The notes below the pieces were generated by a model. That model was not told where the DNA came from, made no database searches, and saw nothing but the letters and a program-made list of their open reading frames with translations. From Melieria omissa (taxonomy: Eukaryota; Arthropoda; Insecta; Diptera; Ulidiidae), in the NCBI GenBank assembly GCA_963971225.1, contig OZ020267.1, positions 103,241,729 through 103,305,728 of the forward strand: a stretch of DNA of 64,000 nt, given 5' to 3'. Positions 36,501 through 48,740 of this stretch are shown here, piece by piece. Numbering within the stretch: the stretch's first letter is position 1; each line of letters starts with the position of its first letter. The translations under genes and the position numbers were made by a program.

Positions 36501-39500
36501 GGCGGGTTTGAAATAGAGCAGAGCAAACAGCGAAATTGCTGTTAGTATTGGCAACGAATTCACTGGGTGTGGGGGAAAATGAATGTGAAGCACTTTACTA
36601 AGGTTTTAGTATAATAGAAGTTTGGAAAAAGATATAAATTGAAAGTTTGCGAAGGTTGTAAATTTTAGAACTGTCTGAAAATGTTGGTTATGAAGGTATT
36701 TGTAAATATAAAAATCCAAAAATATGTGACTGCTTGAAAGAAATCCTAAAACGGTTATGTAAGAAAAAGCCTTGAGAGGGAGTTCAAAAAGAATGGATGT
36801 GTTTGTGCTTCATGTGTTATAGATGCGATCGTATGAAATGGTTTAATCCCTCAAGCTTCCTCATAGATTCTGTCATTTGTATTCAGCTTTAAAATAAGAT
36901 TGAAGCCTTTAAGATGAGATTTTTTCGGCTCTTTTATTCATTGTGAGGGATGAGCCACACTTGAATAAATTAACTTATTAAAGTGTTTTCTTAAATCGAT
37001 ACTACTTACATAAGATACAGTTAGACAGATCATTAGAAGATCACTGCTTGCTGCTTGCGGATCACTTACCTATTCGATTTGTATGTCTTTTCGTTATGAG
37101 ATCTGAATTTATGGCAAGACTCCATTGTTATCCTGTGAGCCGTGTTGCTGAAAACCAGGCGCGGATCCAGAAAAATATTTCGGGGGGTGGAGTTTTAAAA
37201 AGTAATTCTTTAATATTTATAAAATGCCTTTTCATTTGTATGTAGTTTTATAGTCGATCCAAATATTTCGGGAGGGGGTTTCAACCCCCAAACCACCCCT
37301 CCTGGATCCGCCACTGCTGAAAACCATAATGATCCTTGGTTGACGGTTTCTTTTAGTTATTAAACTTTAAATATTATTAACATTAAATAACTTATGTAGT
37401 ACCGGGTACCGGGCCACAGACGCCAGACGTGGTACCACCCTTCCAGATGACAATATTAATATTACAGTAGGCATCCCTCTCGCTACATGTAAACTAAAAA
37501 TACGCTCTTCTTTCCTCGACATAGCCAAGAAGCGATGGCAGAAGGAGAGTACTTGCTCAATCACAAAACAACTATGGCCCACTTTAAACCCCGGGCGCAC
37601 TAGAACTCTTGTCTCGCTAGGCAGAACATCAGTACGATCGTCTCGATTCTTAAGGGACATTGTATATTTGGTCGTCATGCCTACAGACCAGGTCTTGACA
37701 GTCGGGACGTTTGCCGAAGCTGTCAAAATGAGGAGGAGAAAGAATCCATTAGTCACCTTCTCTGTCACGGCCCGGCTCTCTCTATACGAAGGTGGAAAGC
37801 CTTGGGCTGTACTTTCTTCGACAACATGGATGACCTTAGATCAGTCAACATTAGGGACTTGCTAGGTTTTATCCACAAAACAAAATGGCTTGTATAGGCA
37901 CTTTACTTGCAGTAAGTCAGATCACTTCCTCCTTGGGGCCCTCTTCAAGGCCTAAGTGTGTCTTTCGGCAAGTCCCGTGCCTAGGCAGCCACTTTAACCT
38001 AACCTAACCTATGTAGTGAAGCTTTGAAATACAGAGAAAGCGGAGATGTACAGAGATTTCTTCATCAGCTCCGCCACTATTAAAACAATCCTGATGGGGA
38101 CCAAACCAGAAGATCATTGATGAGTGTGGAAAGTGTAGCTTTCGTGTATGTCGAAAGTCTTCCTTTTTGGGCTCCGCTTTGATAATTCTGGCTTAAGCAA
38201 TGGGGTTTCTGAGATAATCCAGTCTTCCTGCGTGTTCGTTTCTTAGTAAACATCAGAGTCGAAGGCAGTGGCATGTAGCTAAAACTGCAGATACTACGAG
38301 TTCCTCTATCAGTTTTGATCTTTTGGATTTGATTTAGAGACTGACGAATTTTTATGACACATTTCAACTCCATGCCATGAAAGTCCAGAGCATGTTTCTT
38401 CCGCCTGGCTGCCTACAAATATGATGAAATCTGTTGAATTTGGTTTCAGTAGTTCAATCATACATGAGGTCTTGTTTTTAAACATGCTACACTGTTTGGG
38501 CACAAAACGACCCAATGTAACTTCCGCATTAATTCAATGTTTTGTGCGTAAATACATTCAATATAATTTAATTTTAATCCTTACAAGACCTCAGCTTTAT
38601 GCTGACGAACAATTCAAGTTTTTATAGAAATTTGTATGGTCCATAATTATTTGAAATTTAAATTTAAATTCAATTGATATTAACTTATTAATCAATATCA
38701 TTTCAGTATCGCAATAATAATTTTGCCGCTATTACAAACAACGATTGTGGCCGATGATTTTCCTACATCTTTGAATATATTTATTGCACACGATAATTCA
38801 CCAAAAACGAGAGAACAAATGCGCAAACTTTTAAAACCCGATGTCAACGATGAAAGCGATGATGATTACGATGAGGCCCACGATAATGTGGAAGGCGGCG
38901 AACATGCCAAACAGTCGCATCAAAGACATATTTACATAGTGAAACGTGTGGGCACCACCTATGCCTGGGGTCGATGGGAAAAATGGACCAAATGCAGTAA
39001 TTCATGTGTGCAAATTAAACGTCGAAAGTGCATAGAGAGGTGAGTGTTTAGATAGTAGTTTTGTAAGAGGAAAAGTAGTGTGGATTTAAATATGGACAAG
39101 TGTTCTTTCCAAGGGAAGTAAAGAGTGCAGTGAAAGGAAAACAATTGTTTACTTATGGGAAGTCAAAGGTGTACAAGTCAATAATAAAAAAAGATATAAA
39201 GAAGATAAGGTATGAAGAAGATAAGATATGAAGAAGAAGGTATCTTTTTTATAGATTAAATACATTATTTTTACTTTTGAACCAAATTATTTTGAAACGA
39301 GATCATTGGTTCCAGAGTGTTTTTAAAATAGTTCATGAACCAAACCAGTGCACAGTGATTCGACTCCATACAACCGCGGGACAAAATTAGAAGGAGTGGT
39401 CCGTTCTTCATAAAATTTGATGTAATACTTTGGTCTGCTGAATTGAAATCTCCATTTTGTTTCCCTTAAATTTTTGTAGTTTGGCAATTCCTGAGACTTA

Positions 39501-40780
39501 AATTTGCAATTTTCGTAATTTTAGGTGAGTTATAGCACATAGTGGGTTTGCTAGTTTTTTCAGATTTTGCCTTTAATCGGTAACTAAACCATTGATAATT
39601 GCAAAGAGTAACAGAAATTGTATCGGGACCCTTTAGTTTTGCAATACAAATAGATGTATGTTTTGCATTTGTGCAGTTTTTCCAATTTTTCATGCTGATT
39701 GAATACTTTTAGGGATGAATAAAATAAATTTTTTTGAGAAATAGGTGTTTGGACCACTTTTAAAATTGAATTTTTTTCTGAGATCGGAAGATATCGGGGG
39801 ATGTAATTACATTATCCGACAAAGAAAGAATGCTTCTTAAATTAAAAAAATCCAGAAACATACTTTCACATACTTTTTAGATCCTTTCCTCTAAGTTTTA
39901 CCAATTTTCAGATTTTTCATTTAGAAAAATATTTTAAATTGAAAGTGACGTAAAATCATCAGCTTTGCAAATTTTGAGAAAATATTAAAATGGCCACATC
40001 ATTTCTTAATCTATATTGAAAGTTTTAGCAACTTCTTGGTAACCATGTATTTTTACAATTTTTTTTACTCAATAGACTAAAAAACTGAAAATATACGTTT
40101 ACATTTTTTTGTGAAAAAAGTTTCAACTTTGAGCCGCTTCTGCACAGACACTAATTAATTTTTTGCACAGATTTTTTGGGATTTTCTTAGTTGGAGTTTT
40201 ACCTTTCAATTGACATCAAAATTGTTAAATTCTGAGACTATACATTTTTTGAATTTGGTCTATGGAACGAATCACTGTGCAGTGGTTTGAAATAATCATG
40301 AACCACCAAACCCCTTTAAAACAATTTTTTGGTTCACAGTTCTGATTTTGAAGTCCTTAAATTGCTTTACTAAATTACTCATATATTTATTAATTTTTTT
40401 TTTACAGACAACTGAGCGCTATCGACGCTGATCCTGTTGATCGCGAGTTCTATCCCAATCTGAATGGTTACACCGGTTGTCGGGGAATAGTCAAGAGATA
40501 TCGCCACTGCAAGGATGAGAAATGCAAATCGAGCAACAAGAAACAACGCGACGAACAATGTGCCACATTCAATACGATGCCGTATCGAGGCAAGTTTCAC
40601 AACTGGCTGGGCTACGAGAAGGAGCACAACGAGTGCGAGCTCTTTTGTCGACCCAGTGACTCGGAAATATTTGTGAGCATGAATCAGTCGGTTACCGATG
40701 GTACACCTTGCGAGAAGCCCGCCATTTACTATACGCATGCGTACAGACGCAAAGCGGTCTGCGTGGAGGGAATTTGCAGG
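33520..40780 (+). CDS. nolo: ADAMTS-like extracellular protein, 5' part (probably nolo)
   Basis: Secreted matrix protein of the ADAMTS-like group, without a protease domain in the part seen. Exon 1 (33520..33545) codes MMLQFKLI plus two bases and joins through a 5.2-kb intron to exon 2 (38707..39039), completing a hydrophobic signal peptide (IAIIILPLLQTTIVA). An acidic spacer (DESDDDYDE) then leads to a thrombospondin type 1 repeat (WGRWEKWTKCSNSC) that continues into exon 3 (40408..40780). Exon 3 also holds an ADAMTS cysteine-rich module (NECELFCRP, DGTPCEKP, VCVEGICR). The visible part is 244 codons, open at phase 0 with donor AGG/GTAAGC; the rest was not found in this window. The nolo assignment rests on domain order and my recollection of linkage to ref(2)P; papilin-like proteins share the modules. 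Introns carry many transposons. Confidence 0.8.
34293..34377 (-). mobile_element. Non-LTR retrotransposon scrap
   Basis: The minus-strand reading NTNEDAEHLVFYC matches the terminal zinc-knuckle region of insect LINE polyproteins (E-D-A-E-H-x4-C). It is interrupted by the hAT element at 34378, so the LINE fragment is older. Similar sequence may continue left to about 34.1 kb. Confidence 0.45.
34370..35381. mobile_element. Longer hAT element, non-autonomous
   Basis: The 996-bp element 34378..35373 starts CAGTGGTGTACGCAGG and ends CTGTGTGCGCCACTG. Flanks AAGTAGAC and CAGTAGAC match at 7 of 8 positions. Like the small hAT MITEs it has a G-run/C-run pair near each end (TTTCGGGGGGG, TTTCGGGGGGTGG). 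No transposase is recognised in the AT-rich middle. Confidence 0.65.
37148..37324. mobile_element. hAT MITE, copy 3
   Basis: The 161-bp element 37156..37316 has ends CAGGCGCGGATCCAG and the inverse of CAGTGGCGGATCCAG, with a perfect 8-bp duplication CTGAAAAC. It differs from copy 2 by only a few substitutions and C-run lengths, so both are probably young. Confidence 0.9.
37401..38009 (+). mobile_element. 5'-truncated non-LTR retrotransposon
   Basis: Plus-strand coding for the end of a LINE polyprotein, with a frameshift near 37.65 kb. The second block ends with a zinc knuckle, CX2CX10HX2C (CRSCQNEEEKESISHLLC), then FIHKTKWLV and a stop at 37895. A 3' UTR of about 110 bp ends in tandem TAACC units. 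An 8-bp duplication TATGTAGT at 37393 and 38010 marks the insertion. The clade (I, R1 or Jockey type) cannot be fixed from this tail. Confidence 0.75.
39349..40281. mobile_element. 0.93-kb inverted-end repeat, copy A
   Basis: Ends TGCACAGTGATTCG and its inverse. The noncoding body is AT-rich. A second copy in the same orientation lies at 41962. It sits in the intron between exons 2 and 3 of the ADAMTS-like gene. I could not define a target duplication, so the superfamily is open. Confidence 0.65.
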
Positions 40781-41961
40781 GTAAGCACCATACATACACA
40801 CACACACATGCATACGATTGCTATTGAGCAAAGCATACGACAGATATGCTATCGGTACAGCTTTGGCAGAGTACATCATAAAAATTACACACTTGATTAA
40901 ATCTGGTCTCGGTTTGGCTTTAATCTTAACACTTTTCATGTGCCGGACTGTTGGACATTGTCAGCCATCAAACATTCGGCTGGCGACTGTGCTCAGTGCT
41001 CAGCTGTTTAGTGTGCGGCGGTCAGCCACAAAGTTATCACGATCAAATGTGCCTCATTTACGAAATGATTATCTCTAATTTGTTAAAATGTAGTCGCCCA
41101 TTGTGCATGTTCGGTGGACATGTTGCTGCGATAAAGCGTTGCTTGTGCCAAACTGGCTTCAGCATCATTTGAGCCAATCTGTGCGCAACAACCTTAGCCG
41201 CTCCATTTCATTTTCTGGTCTGCCAGGCAGTGTCGGCAGTTTCAAGCCGCTTTTAATATGACGACTACTTAAGTGCCACAGCTGAGTTGACTGACTGACT
41301 CGAAGACTACTTGACGGAGCTTTATGAGTTGTGAAGGTGGCAAATTATGCGCCAATGATTGTGGCCGGCACGCCATAGTGATTACGACTGTTGCTATTAT
41401 GCTGCATTAGACTTGTGAACTTTTGATCTCATTGTCGGCTGAGGAACGTGTCGCTCATTGCATGACGAGTTAAACGATTGAGAGTAATACGTTTTTTAGT
41501 TAAAGAAGGAAAATTGGCAGAATTGTGGAGTACAGATGATTGATGATGAGATTGAAAATGATGAGCTGACTGATGATATGATGATTTTATATCGAAAAGG
41601 AGGCAATGATGTATTCATCAATTTTAAAACATAGCAAAGGATTACTTTAAAGAATTATCATAGAATTATAACAAGGATGGGTTGGGAATTCAGTCGTGTG
41701 GTTACTGCTGTCTTAACGGTGATATTGAACCTATATTTATTTCTTAAAAAAAGGTTTTTACGTCTTTAGTTCATTTATTTAAAGATCTTATTTATTTATT
41801 TATTATTTAATGATTTAAAATAGACGCCAACATTTTGACAAAATGCAAAATGAAGCTCATAAAATACCGTAGATTATTCAAATAATGCCTGTTGCAAAAT
41901 TTTCAAAACTCGATTAAATTTTTTAGGACTCTGCAACAGAAATCAAGATTTCCCTCACCAG

Positions 41962-42881
41962 TGCACAGTGATTCGACTGCATACAACCGCGGGACAAAAT
42001 AAGAAGGAGTGGTCGGTTCTTCATAAAATTTGGTATACTACTTTGGTCTGCTGAATTGAAATCTCTATTTTGTTTTTCTGAAACTTTTGTAGTTTGGCAA
42101 TGCCTGAGACTTAAATTTGCAAATTTCGCCATTTTTGGAGAGCTATAGTACCAAGTGTGTTGGTTATATTTTTCAGATTTTACATTTAATCGGTAACTAC
42201 AACATTTATAATTGCAAAGAGTAACAGAAATTGTCTTACGACCCTTAAGTTTTGCAATAAAAATAGATGTATGTTTTGCATTTGTGCAGTTTTTTGCATT
42301 TTTCATGCTGATTGCATACTTTTAGGGATGAATAAAATGAATTTTATCGAGAAATAGGTGTTTGAACCACTTTTAAAATTGAATTATTTTCTGATTTTCT
42401 GAGATCGGAAGATATCGAAAGATGTAATTACATTATCCGACAAAGAAAGAATGCTTCTTAAAATAAAAAAATCCAGGAACATACTTTTTATACATATATT
42501 TTCCTCTAAGTTTTGCCAAATTTCAGATTTTTAATTTAGAAAAATATTTTAAATTAAAAGTGGAGTAAAAGCCTCAGCTTTGCAAATTTTGAGAAAATAT
42601 TTAAAGTGAAAATGGTCACATCATTTCTTAATCTATATTGAAAGTTTTTAGCAACTTCTTGGTAACCATGTATTTAAAAGAAAACAGAAAATATTTGTTT
42701 ACATTTTCTGGTGAAAAAGTTTAAACTTTGAGCCACTTTTGCACACACACTAATTAATTTTTTGCACAGATTTTTTAGGTTTTTGTTTAGTTGGAGTTTT
42801 ACCTTTCAAGTGACATCAAAATCGTTAAATTCTGGGACTATAAATGTTTTGAATTTGGTCTATGGAACGAATCACTGTGCA
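41962..42881. mobile_element. 0.93-kb inverted-end repeat, copy B
   Basis: Same family and orientation as 39349..40281, with the same TGCACAGTGATTCG ends and collinear similarity throughout, differing by substitutions and small indels. It lies downstream of exon 3, so the two copies bracket that exon. Confidence 0.65.
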
Positions 42882-42991
42882 TTAGTTGGAATAAATGGTT
42901 TCTCTACAGTTAGTAAATTGTTGATGGCTTGTTCAACGACTAAATGGAGCTTCAGAGAAAAACTATGAAAGGCCTTAACACTAGAAAGACC

Positions 42992-44539
42992 TTAACACTA
43001 GAAAGACCATGGTGATAATTTTGAAGGTTTTAATTTTTAAATATCTGTATTTTCTTTAGTATTTCTGTAAACCTTTGCTTTGTTGGCATTTATTTTTTAT
43101 CATGGAGAAATTTTATATTTTTCTAACATTTATTTTGTGAAAAATTAACTAAATCCGATGTGTGCTCTTGAACATATCATACAGTTCTACAATTACGGTT
43201 CTACAATTACAATTAGCCAAATCCAAACTGTACTTTTCAAGATATCAGCAGATATGATAAGTAGCCTCTGTAGGTATGGCGATCCTTCTAGTGTGAAACG
43301 ATCTGGGCGTCCATTCCATATTGTCACTTCTGGAAATAAAATGTTCTGAGAACTTTACTTGCAACAAATCCAATAAAATACTTGATGTGTGACTCCTTGC
43401 GTCATCTGGTGGCTATAATATCAGATCTGAATGATTTATGTCATTGTGGCTAACAAAATGAGATATTAAGGTCCAATAAGGTTCGTCATTGACATTCATT
43501 GCCTGTTAATGCTTGTTTTCGAAGATTTTTGGTCTGATTACGTCGTTTGTATAAAATCAACACCAAACAATAAGTTTCTCCGAATGCTGTGTGAACTCTT
43601 AACAATCCTTTGGGTTACCATACATTTTGAAAATTTTTTTGTTCACGAAAGCCTACAACAAGAAATGTGCTTTATCAGTTTTCAACTGATTTGTTATAAC
43701 ATAAAACCCTTTGTCTGTGGCTGTGTGTCTGATCACTGAAGATGATTGTTATGCTGAAATTTGGATCAATTTTTAAAGGTCCATTCCTTATTAGCGAACT
43801 TACGATAAACTTGGTGGTTTCGTCAATCGCTCTAATAAGGTGTAAAATTTTCGCCAACTTTGTCAAGTTAAGGTCGTAGTTGTATACGTCGAGGAATTGA
43901 GGGTTTGCGTGTGCTTCAGTAGAGCTCGCAAATGTGTTTTGTGGGCTCAAACCTATCTGATATATCTGCTTAACCTTACCTACAAAAACTACATATTATA
44001 TCCATTGATAACTCGAAAAGTACACTATGCATTTGGCTAATTGTAAATGTAGAACCGTAATTATAGAACCAGATACAAAATTAAAAATAAAAGAAAAAAT
44101 GTGTCCCAAAATAATTTCCAATCATTTGCAGCGATACCAGGGAAAGTTTGTGTTCTAATTGAAGTCTACGAATTGGGCGCGTTTGATCAAAACCCCTGTT
44201 TCTTTAATAATGGTTAAATAAAATCAAAAAGGGATAATTTTGTATTTTTCCATAAATATTAATTAATTTTTCTGTAACTAAAAATATTGATAGAAAATTT
44301 ATTTAACCCGTTTTAGGCTAAAATTGTTTAAAAGTAAGCTAGCTCTGGAACTCCAACAAAGAGGCGTGGCGTCTTCAAATGTCGTGTGCACAATTCTTAG
44401 ACAAATGTTTCATGATTTAAATATCAAAAAGTAATATCGAGACCCAGGGCTAAATTCGTGGTCGAAAGGGTTAAAGAACATACAGATATTTAAAAAAGAA
44501 AAACCGTTAAAATTACCGCAATGATCTTTCCAGTGTTAA
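42992..44539. mobile_element. TTAA-type element with long inverted ends
   Basis: Left end TTAACACTAGAAAGACCATGG; right end inverse TTAACACTGGAAAGATCAT. The inverted similarity continues inward through an AATATCTGTATTTT segment and a TCTACAATTACAATTAGCC segment, so the arms exceed 200 bp. A family 2 TTAA copy is nested in the right arm. At the left edge a 17-bp unit (CTTAACACTAGAAAGAC) is duplicated from 42974. Confidence 0.55.
44100..44474. mobile_element. TTAA-type MITE, family 2, copy B (inverted, truncated)
   Basis: Reverse complement of most of 3396..3923, including GTAATATCGAGACCCAGGG and GGGCGCGTTTGATCAAA. It ends in GGTCGAAAGGGTTAA at 44474. The other end is missing, apparently lost inside the host element. 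Confidence 0.6.
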
Positions 44540-47489
44540 TACCAAAATTTTGGGTGACACATATGGTTCCCAATGGTATTGGCCTCAAAAGTTGTGTGAA
44601 ACTCCCAAAATACGCCACTGATATGCTTGAACACTTTCAGTAACAGCAACAATGTTCTCGGTTGATTGGCCACTTCGGCATCATACAGGGTCTGTTCAAT
44701 AAGCAACCGAACCGTTTTGCTAGCATTTTAGAATTTTTGCGACAGTTCAAACCAAACAATTTCTTTTAATTCAACACTTTTTCTAGCTCACCAATTTTCA
44801 AGGTCACTTTATTTTAACAATAACCATTATTATTGGTAGCACACAGTTTTCATCAAATCTGGCAACTCTCTTACCTATAAAAAGCCGAAAAAGTCAAGCA
44901 GTCGTACCAGCGTCTTGCAATGTTATCTGCGACCATTTCACTTGATCCGTCAATGCCAAATGATGACAGCTTTAGCAAGAAATCCTAAAATGACAAAAAC
45001 AAATTGCACAAGCCGATCGTGACAAGATTACGAGCAGCTTAACTTCAATTACTTGTACAACAACAAATAACCATAACAAAACGTCAAAAGGTGGAGGCGC
45101 TAATGACGGCTCTTGTTGCTGATAAATTTCATTGCAGTCATTGTGATTTGTAGATAAAATCAGTGCAACATTTTGGGTCGCCCAATTGCGATGTGTTTGT
45201 TGTTGTTGTCGTGCAGTGTTGGAGACGCGACAATTAGTTCGCACATTTTTAACGCATTTCCACAAAGCAACAGCGTGCGACTGTCTGTCGCATTCAATTG
45301 CAATTCAAAGTCGTCGCACTATGCAATGCGTTCAAAAGTTGCCAATAAATCGCTTCAAGATTTTTCCAAACATTATTCGCTCGGCTTTTGTTTTCTTACA
45401 TGTTGTTGTTGTTGTTGTTGTTGTTTTTGAAATGGACACGAGCAGCGCGCGCGCACTTAAATTATTGTTGCTCTCATAGCTTTTATGATTGTTTTTATTG
45501 TTGTTGTTGTATATGAAGACTATGAGGGCATCTGTTGGTTTTTTTTATTTATAATGTTTTTCTTCTCTTTATATTTATTTGAAAGATTTTTCGCCGTTGC
45601 CGCTGCCATCGCAGCCGCTTCAAATTTATTTTCTTTTCCAATTTTATAATTTTCTTTGATTTGCCATTGTGTTGGCAATAGTTTAATAGTTGCTGTTGTA
45701 TTGCTAGTGTTGCTGTAGTTGTAGTTGTAGTTGCTGATTGGTATTAGTCGGGATGCTGTGTAGCGCTGCGTAACGTTGGGTGTTGTTGGCCGCGGTGCTA
45801 CATAAAGATTTTGTGTTTTCTTTCACCATGAGGCTTTTTTCACTTGTTGTTGTTGTCTTTGCTGCTTTTTCGTTGCGTTTTTATATTTTTCTCTAGTTGT
45901 GTATTTCTGCAGCTGTATGTTTTCATTATTATGTACTGTTGTTGTTGTTGTATTTTTGTTGAAAAGTTAGAGATCATAAATTTTTTTCGTACGACCGGCC
46001 GCTCATTCGCCGATGTTTTGTCAACCTTACAACAACGCGTCCATCTGAACGGCGGATGCGGATATTTCTGAAAAAAACAACGTTTGAAGTGATTTAAAAA
46101 ATTAGAAACATTCATAATATAAAATTTTCATAAAAATGTTCAATGCACATAAAAGTGACCAATAAATGAAAATTAATTGACATAATTTGTCAAATTCAAT
46201 TTATTTGTGACAAATTTGTGTGCGTGTGTGATAAGTTTAAAATAACTTCAAGGCGTTAAAAAATAAAACAGTTTATATTTTTTTAAACTGCTGGTGTTAA
46301 AAAAATCATTTTATCTTGTTTTTGCGTTTGCGTGCGTTTGTTTTGCGTGCATTTAATTAGAACTCTGCAAACTTCCGGCATTGCGGTTTTTTCTTGGCCC
46401 GTTGTAATAAAATTGCCCTTTTTATTGCAAAAAAAAACAACTTAAGAATGCATAAAATTTGCAGCATCCGTCAAATGTTTGCATGCTTTTTGAAAACCCT
46501 CATTAAAGTGTTAAGTATGCTTAAAGACGTTTGTGGACGGAATTGTTTGCACATTTCTCCCAACTCACAGCCACTTGTTGGTCTTTGGCAGTTTTTTGCC
46601 TCTGCGGCAGCGACCAAACAATTTACCACTTGATGTCCGTTGCGGTCGTTGTTGCTAATTCATCACAGGCACACAATCGGCCCATCAGTGCAGTTCACCT
46701 CAGCTCAAACTATGCAGAAACTGTGTCAAAGCTGCGCCTGCCTGGATGATGGGCATGCGCGCCTCCTTCTGCAGTCGACTGTATGCTGTGATGTGCGTGT
46801 GTGGCGCTCGTCTGTTAACTGTCGAGTCTTTGGCGCACAAATTGATCTTGTCAGTTGATTTCAAGTCTGCTGTAATCATTTGTTTGTGGTTTGATTTGCA
46901 TCGGGCTGCCGAAGCTGCAACATTATCCAGTCGCTGGCGGTTGGTCGCATCAAAGAAGCTCTTTATTGGAGATGGATATTGTTGCTGTGGGATGTGAAAT
47001 TTTCGCAAATACAGTGGACTCAATAATGTTTTTCTTGACATTTTTTAAAAATGAGTTTCCCTGGGGTATTCGAAAAATTGTCCATACGTAATTTAAAAAG
47101 AAAGCTGCAGAACAATTTTCTCATATGGATTAGTTTGAATTTGAATCTAGGACCCGTTGATTTGAAACCATTGCTAGATCAATGACATAATTTTTTAAGA
47201 TTGCCTAGGAGTTTTGCTTACAAGTGGCGCCTTATCGGGTTCAAGGTTGATATAAGTGCGAGAAATATTGGTAAATTCCATAGTTGTGTCATAGTTGTTC
47301 GATCCTAAGGGAATAACAAATAGGACTGGACCCTTTAAATGTCAATCTCAAAAGTTGTTCCATAACAACTCATAGTTTTATATATGTTGAGTGACAGTTT
47401 TATGAAATAGATTGCACACGAATTAATCAAGTTTCGGTTAATGCATTTTTTCATCAATCAAATCTAAACATAAAACCTTAAAATCCATG
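44540..47489. other. Intron or intergenic DNA, (TTG)n-rich
   Basis: GC content is higher than its surroundings between about 44.9 and 47.0 kb, with many GTT/TTG runs (45.41, 45.50, 45.85 and 45.94 kb). Open frames here are made of these runs or lack homology. No exon of the ADAMTS-like gene recognised. Possibly cis-regulatory. Confidence 0.3.
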
Positions 47490-47745
47490 AATAATAAAAT
47501 AAAAATAGAATAAATTAAAATAAACGAAAATAAAATAAAATAAAATAAAATAAAATAAAATAAAGTAAACTAAAATAAAATAAAATAAAATGAAATAAAA
47601 CAAAATAAAAAAATAATATAAAATAAAATAAAAAAATAAAACCAAAAAACAAGTAAAATAATGAAATAAAATTAAATGAAATAAAACGAAATAAAATAAA
47701 ATAAAATAAAATAAAATAAAATAAAATAAATTAAAATAAAATAAT
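47490..47745. repeat. (AAAAT)n microsatellite
   Basis: About 250 bp of nearly pure AAAAT pentamers with scattered substitutions, such as AAAGTAAACT. Confidence 0.9.
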
Positions 47746-47829
47746 CTATATTATGTACATAGAAATGAGTTTCAGCCTATGTGTTGGTGAAAGTACACAG
47801 ACCCATTAACTTGGAACAGGTAAAGCGAT

Positions 47830-48120
47830 GCAGGTAAAAACATTTTTTTTAGGTCGGTAGGACCTTAACTGACATTGCTTGATAGAGCAATGCTTTCTGC
47901 AACATTTTAAGCGCATTGGCACAAGAAATTTCGTTCCTAAGACAAAATTTCAAACAAATACGTTGATCAACAAAATTATCCATTGTAAAATGCGACGAAG
48001 TACAAAAAGTTGACTGACGCTAACAGCTGCCAAACAAAAACTAATGATGAAATCCCGCTCAAAATTTGACACAGATGTCAGTTAAGGTCCTACCGACCTA
48101 AACAAAATTTTTTTACCTGC
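47830..48120. mobile_element. Fold-back MITE with ~45-bp inverted ends
   Basis: Starts GCAGGTAAAAA and ends TTTTTACCTGC, the arms including TAGGTCGGTAGGACCTTAAC on both strands with very few mismatches. The 291-bp element is noncoding. The target duplication is unclear. Confidence 0.7.
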
Positions 48121-48329
48121 TTCGGGCAACGGCGGAAATACACAGTCCCGGTACTTATTGATCATAGTGTAGGGATGTCCCAGTGTCCACTATGCATGTA
48201 CAATTTTTTCGATAGGTTATTAGTATTGTTGAACGCCACTAAGCACCGCGATCCTATAGGTTGAGGCTTTTTAATAATTTAATTTTAAGTGTTCGAAGTT
48301 TCAGATCTCCGGAGCCAAGGTTGCCACTA

Positions 48330-48740
48330 ACTAGAGAAATATTTTTCTGCTAAGTGCAGAGCCATCACAGAGAACATGTATTAAAGTTTCTGTTTTTTGA
48401 TTGCATTTTCTGCAGACACCTAAATAGAGAACTCCCCGTTTTTTGAGATGATACCCCAGTGAGCAGTGACCAGTCAGGTATTCAGTAAGGATGCATTGGT
48501 CCTTTTTTATGAGGAGTTTTCTAGTTACTCCTCTGTCTGAAGCTAAGAACTTGTTTCCTGCCGTAGTTCTATACTGTTGGTTCATTATCCGAATTCGAAT
48601 TTTTGGTCGAACCATTTTCTTAGGGATTATATAGGCTGTAGCGCACTACGACCAGTTGAATCTTTTGTGCATTTCCTTAGGGATTCTGGGAAGTCCACTA
48701 AGTAATTCGGGGCCTACCAGAGGGCGCATTGCATTTCTTT
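48330..48740 (-). mobile_element. Non-LTR retrotransposon fragment (RNase H tail)
   Basis: Minus-strand open stretch with EYLTGHCSLGYHLKKRG followed by a zinc knuckle CX2CX8HX2C (CRKCNQKTETLIHVLC), the end of a LINE polyprotein. Upstream coding on the same strand (LVGPELLSGLPRIPKEMHK) is broken by a stop. Confidence 0.6.

Noticed and set aside
40379..40939. 186-codon minus-strand frame
   Set aside because: It is antisense to exon 3 of the ADAMTS-like gene, which has recognisable domain motifs on the plus strand.
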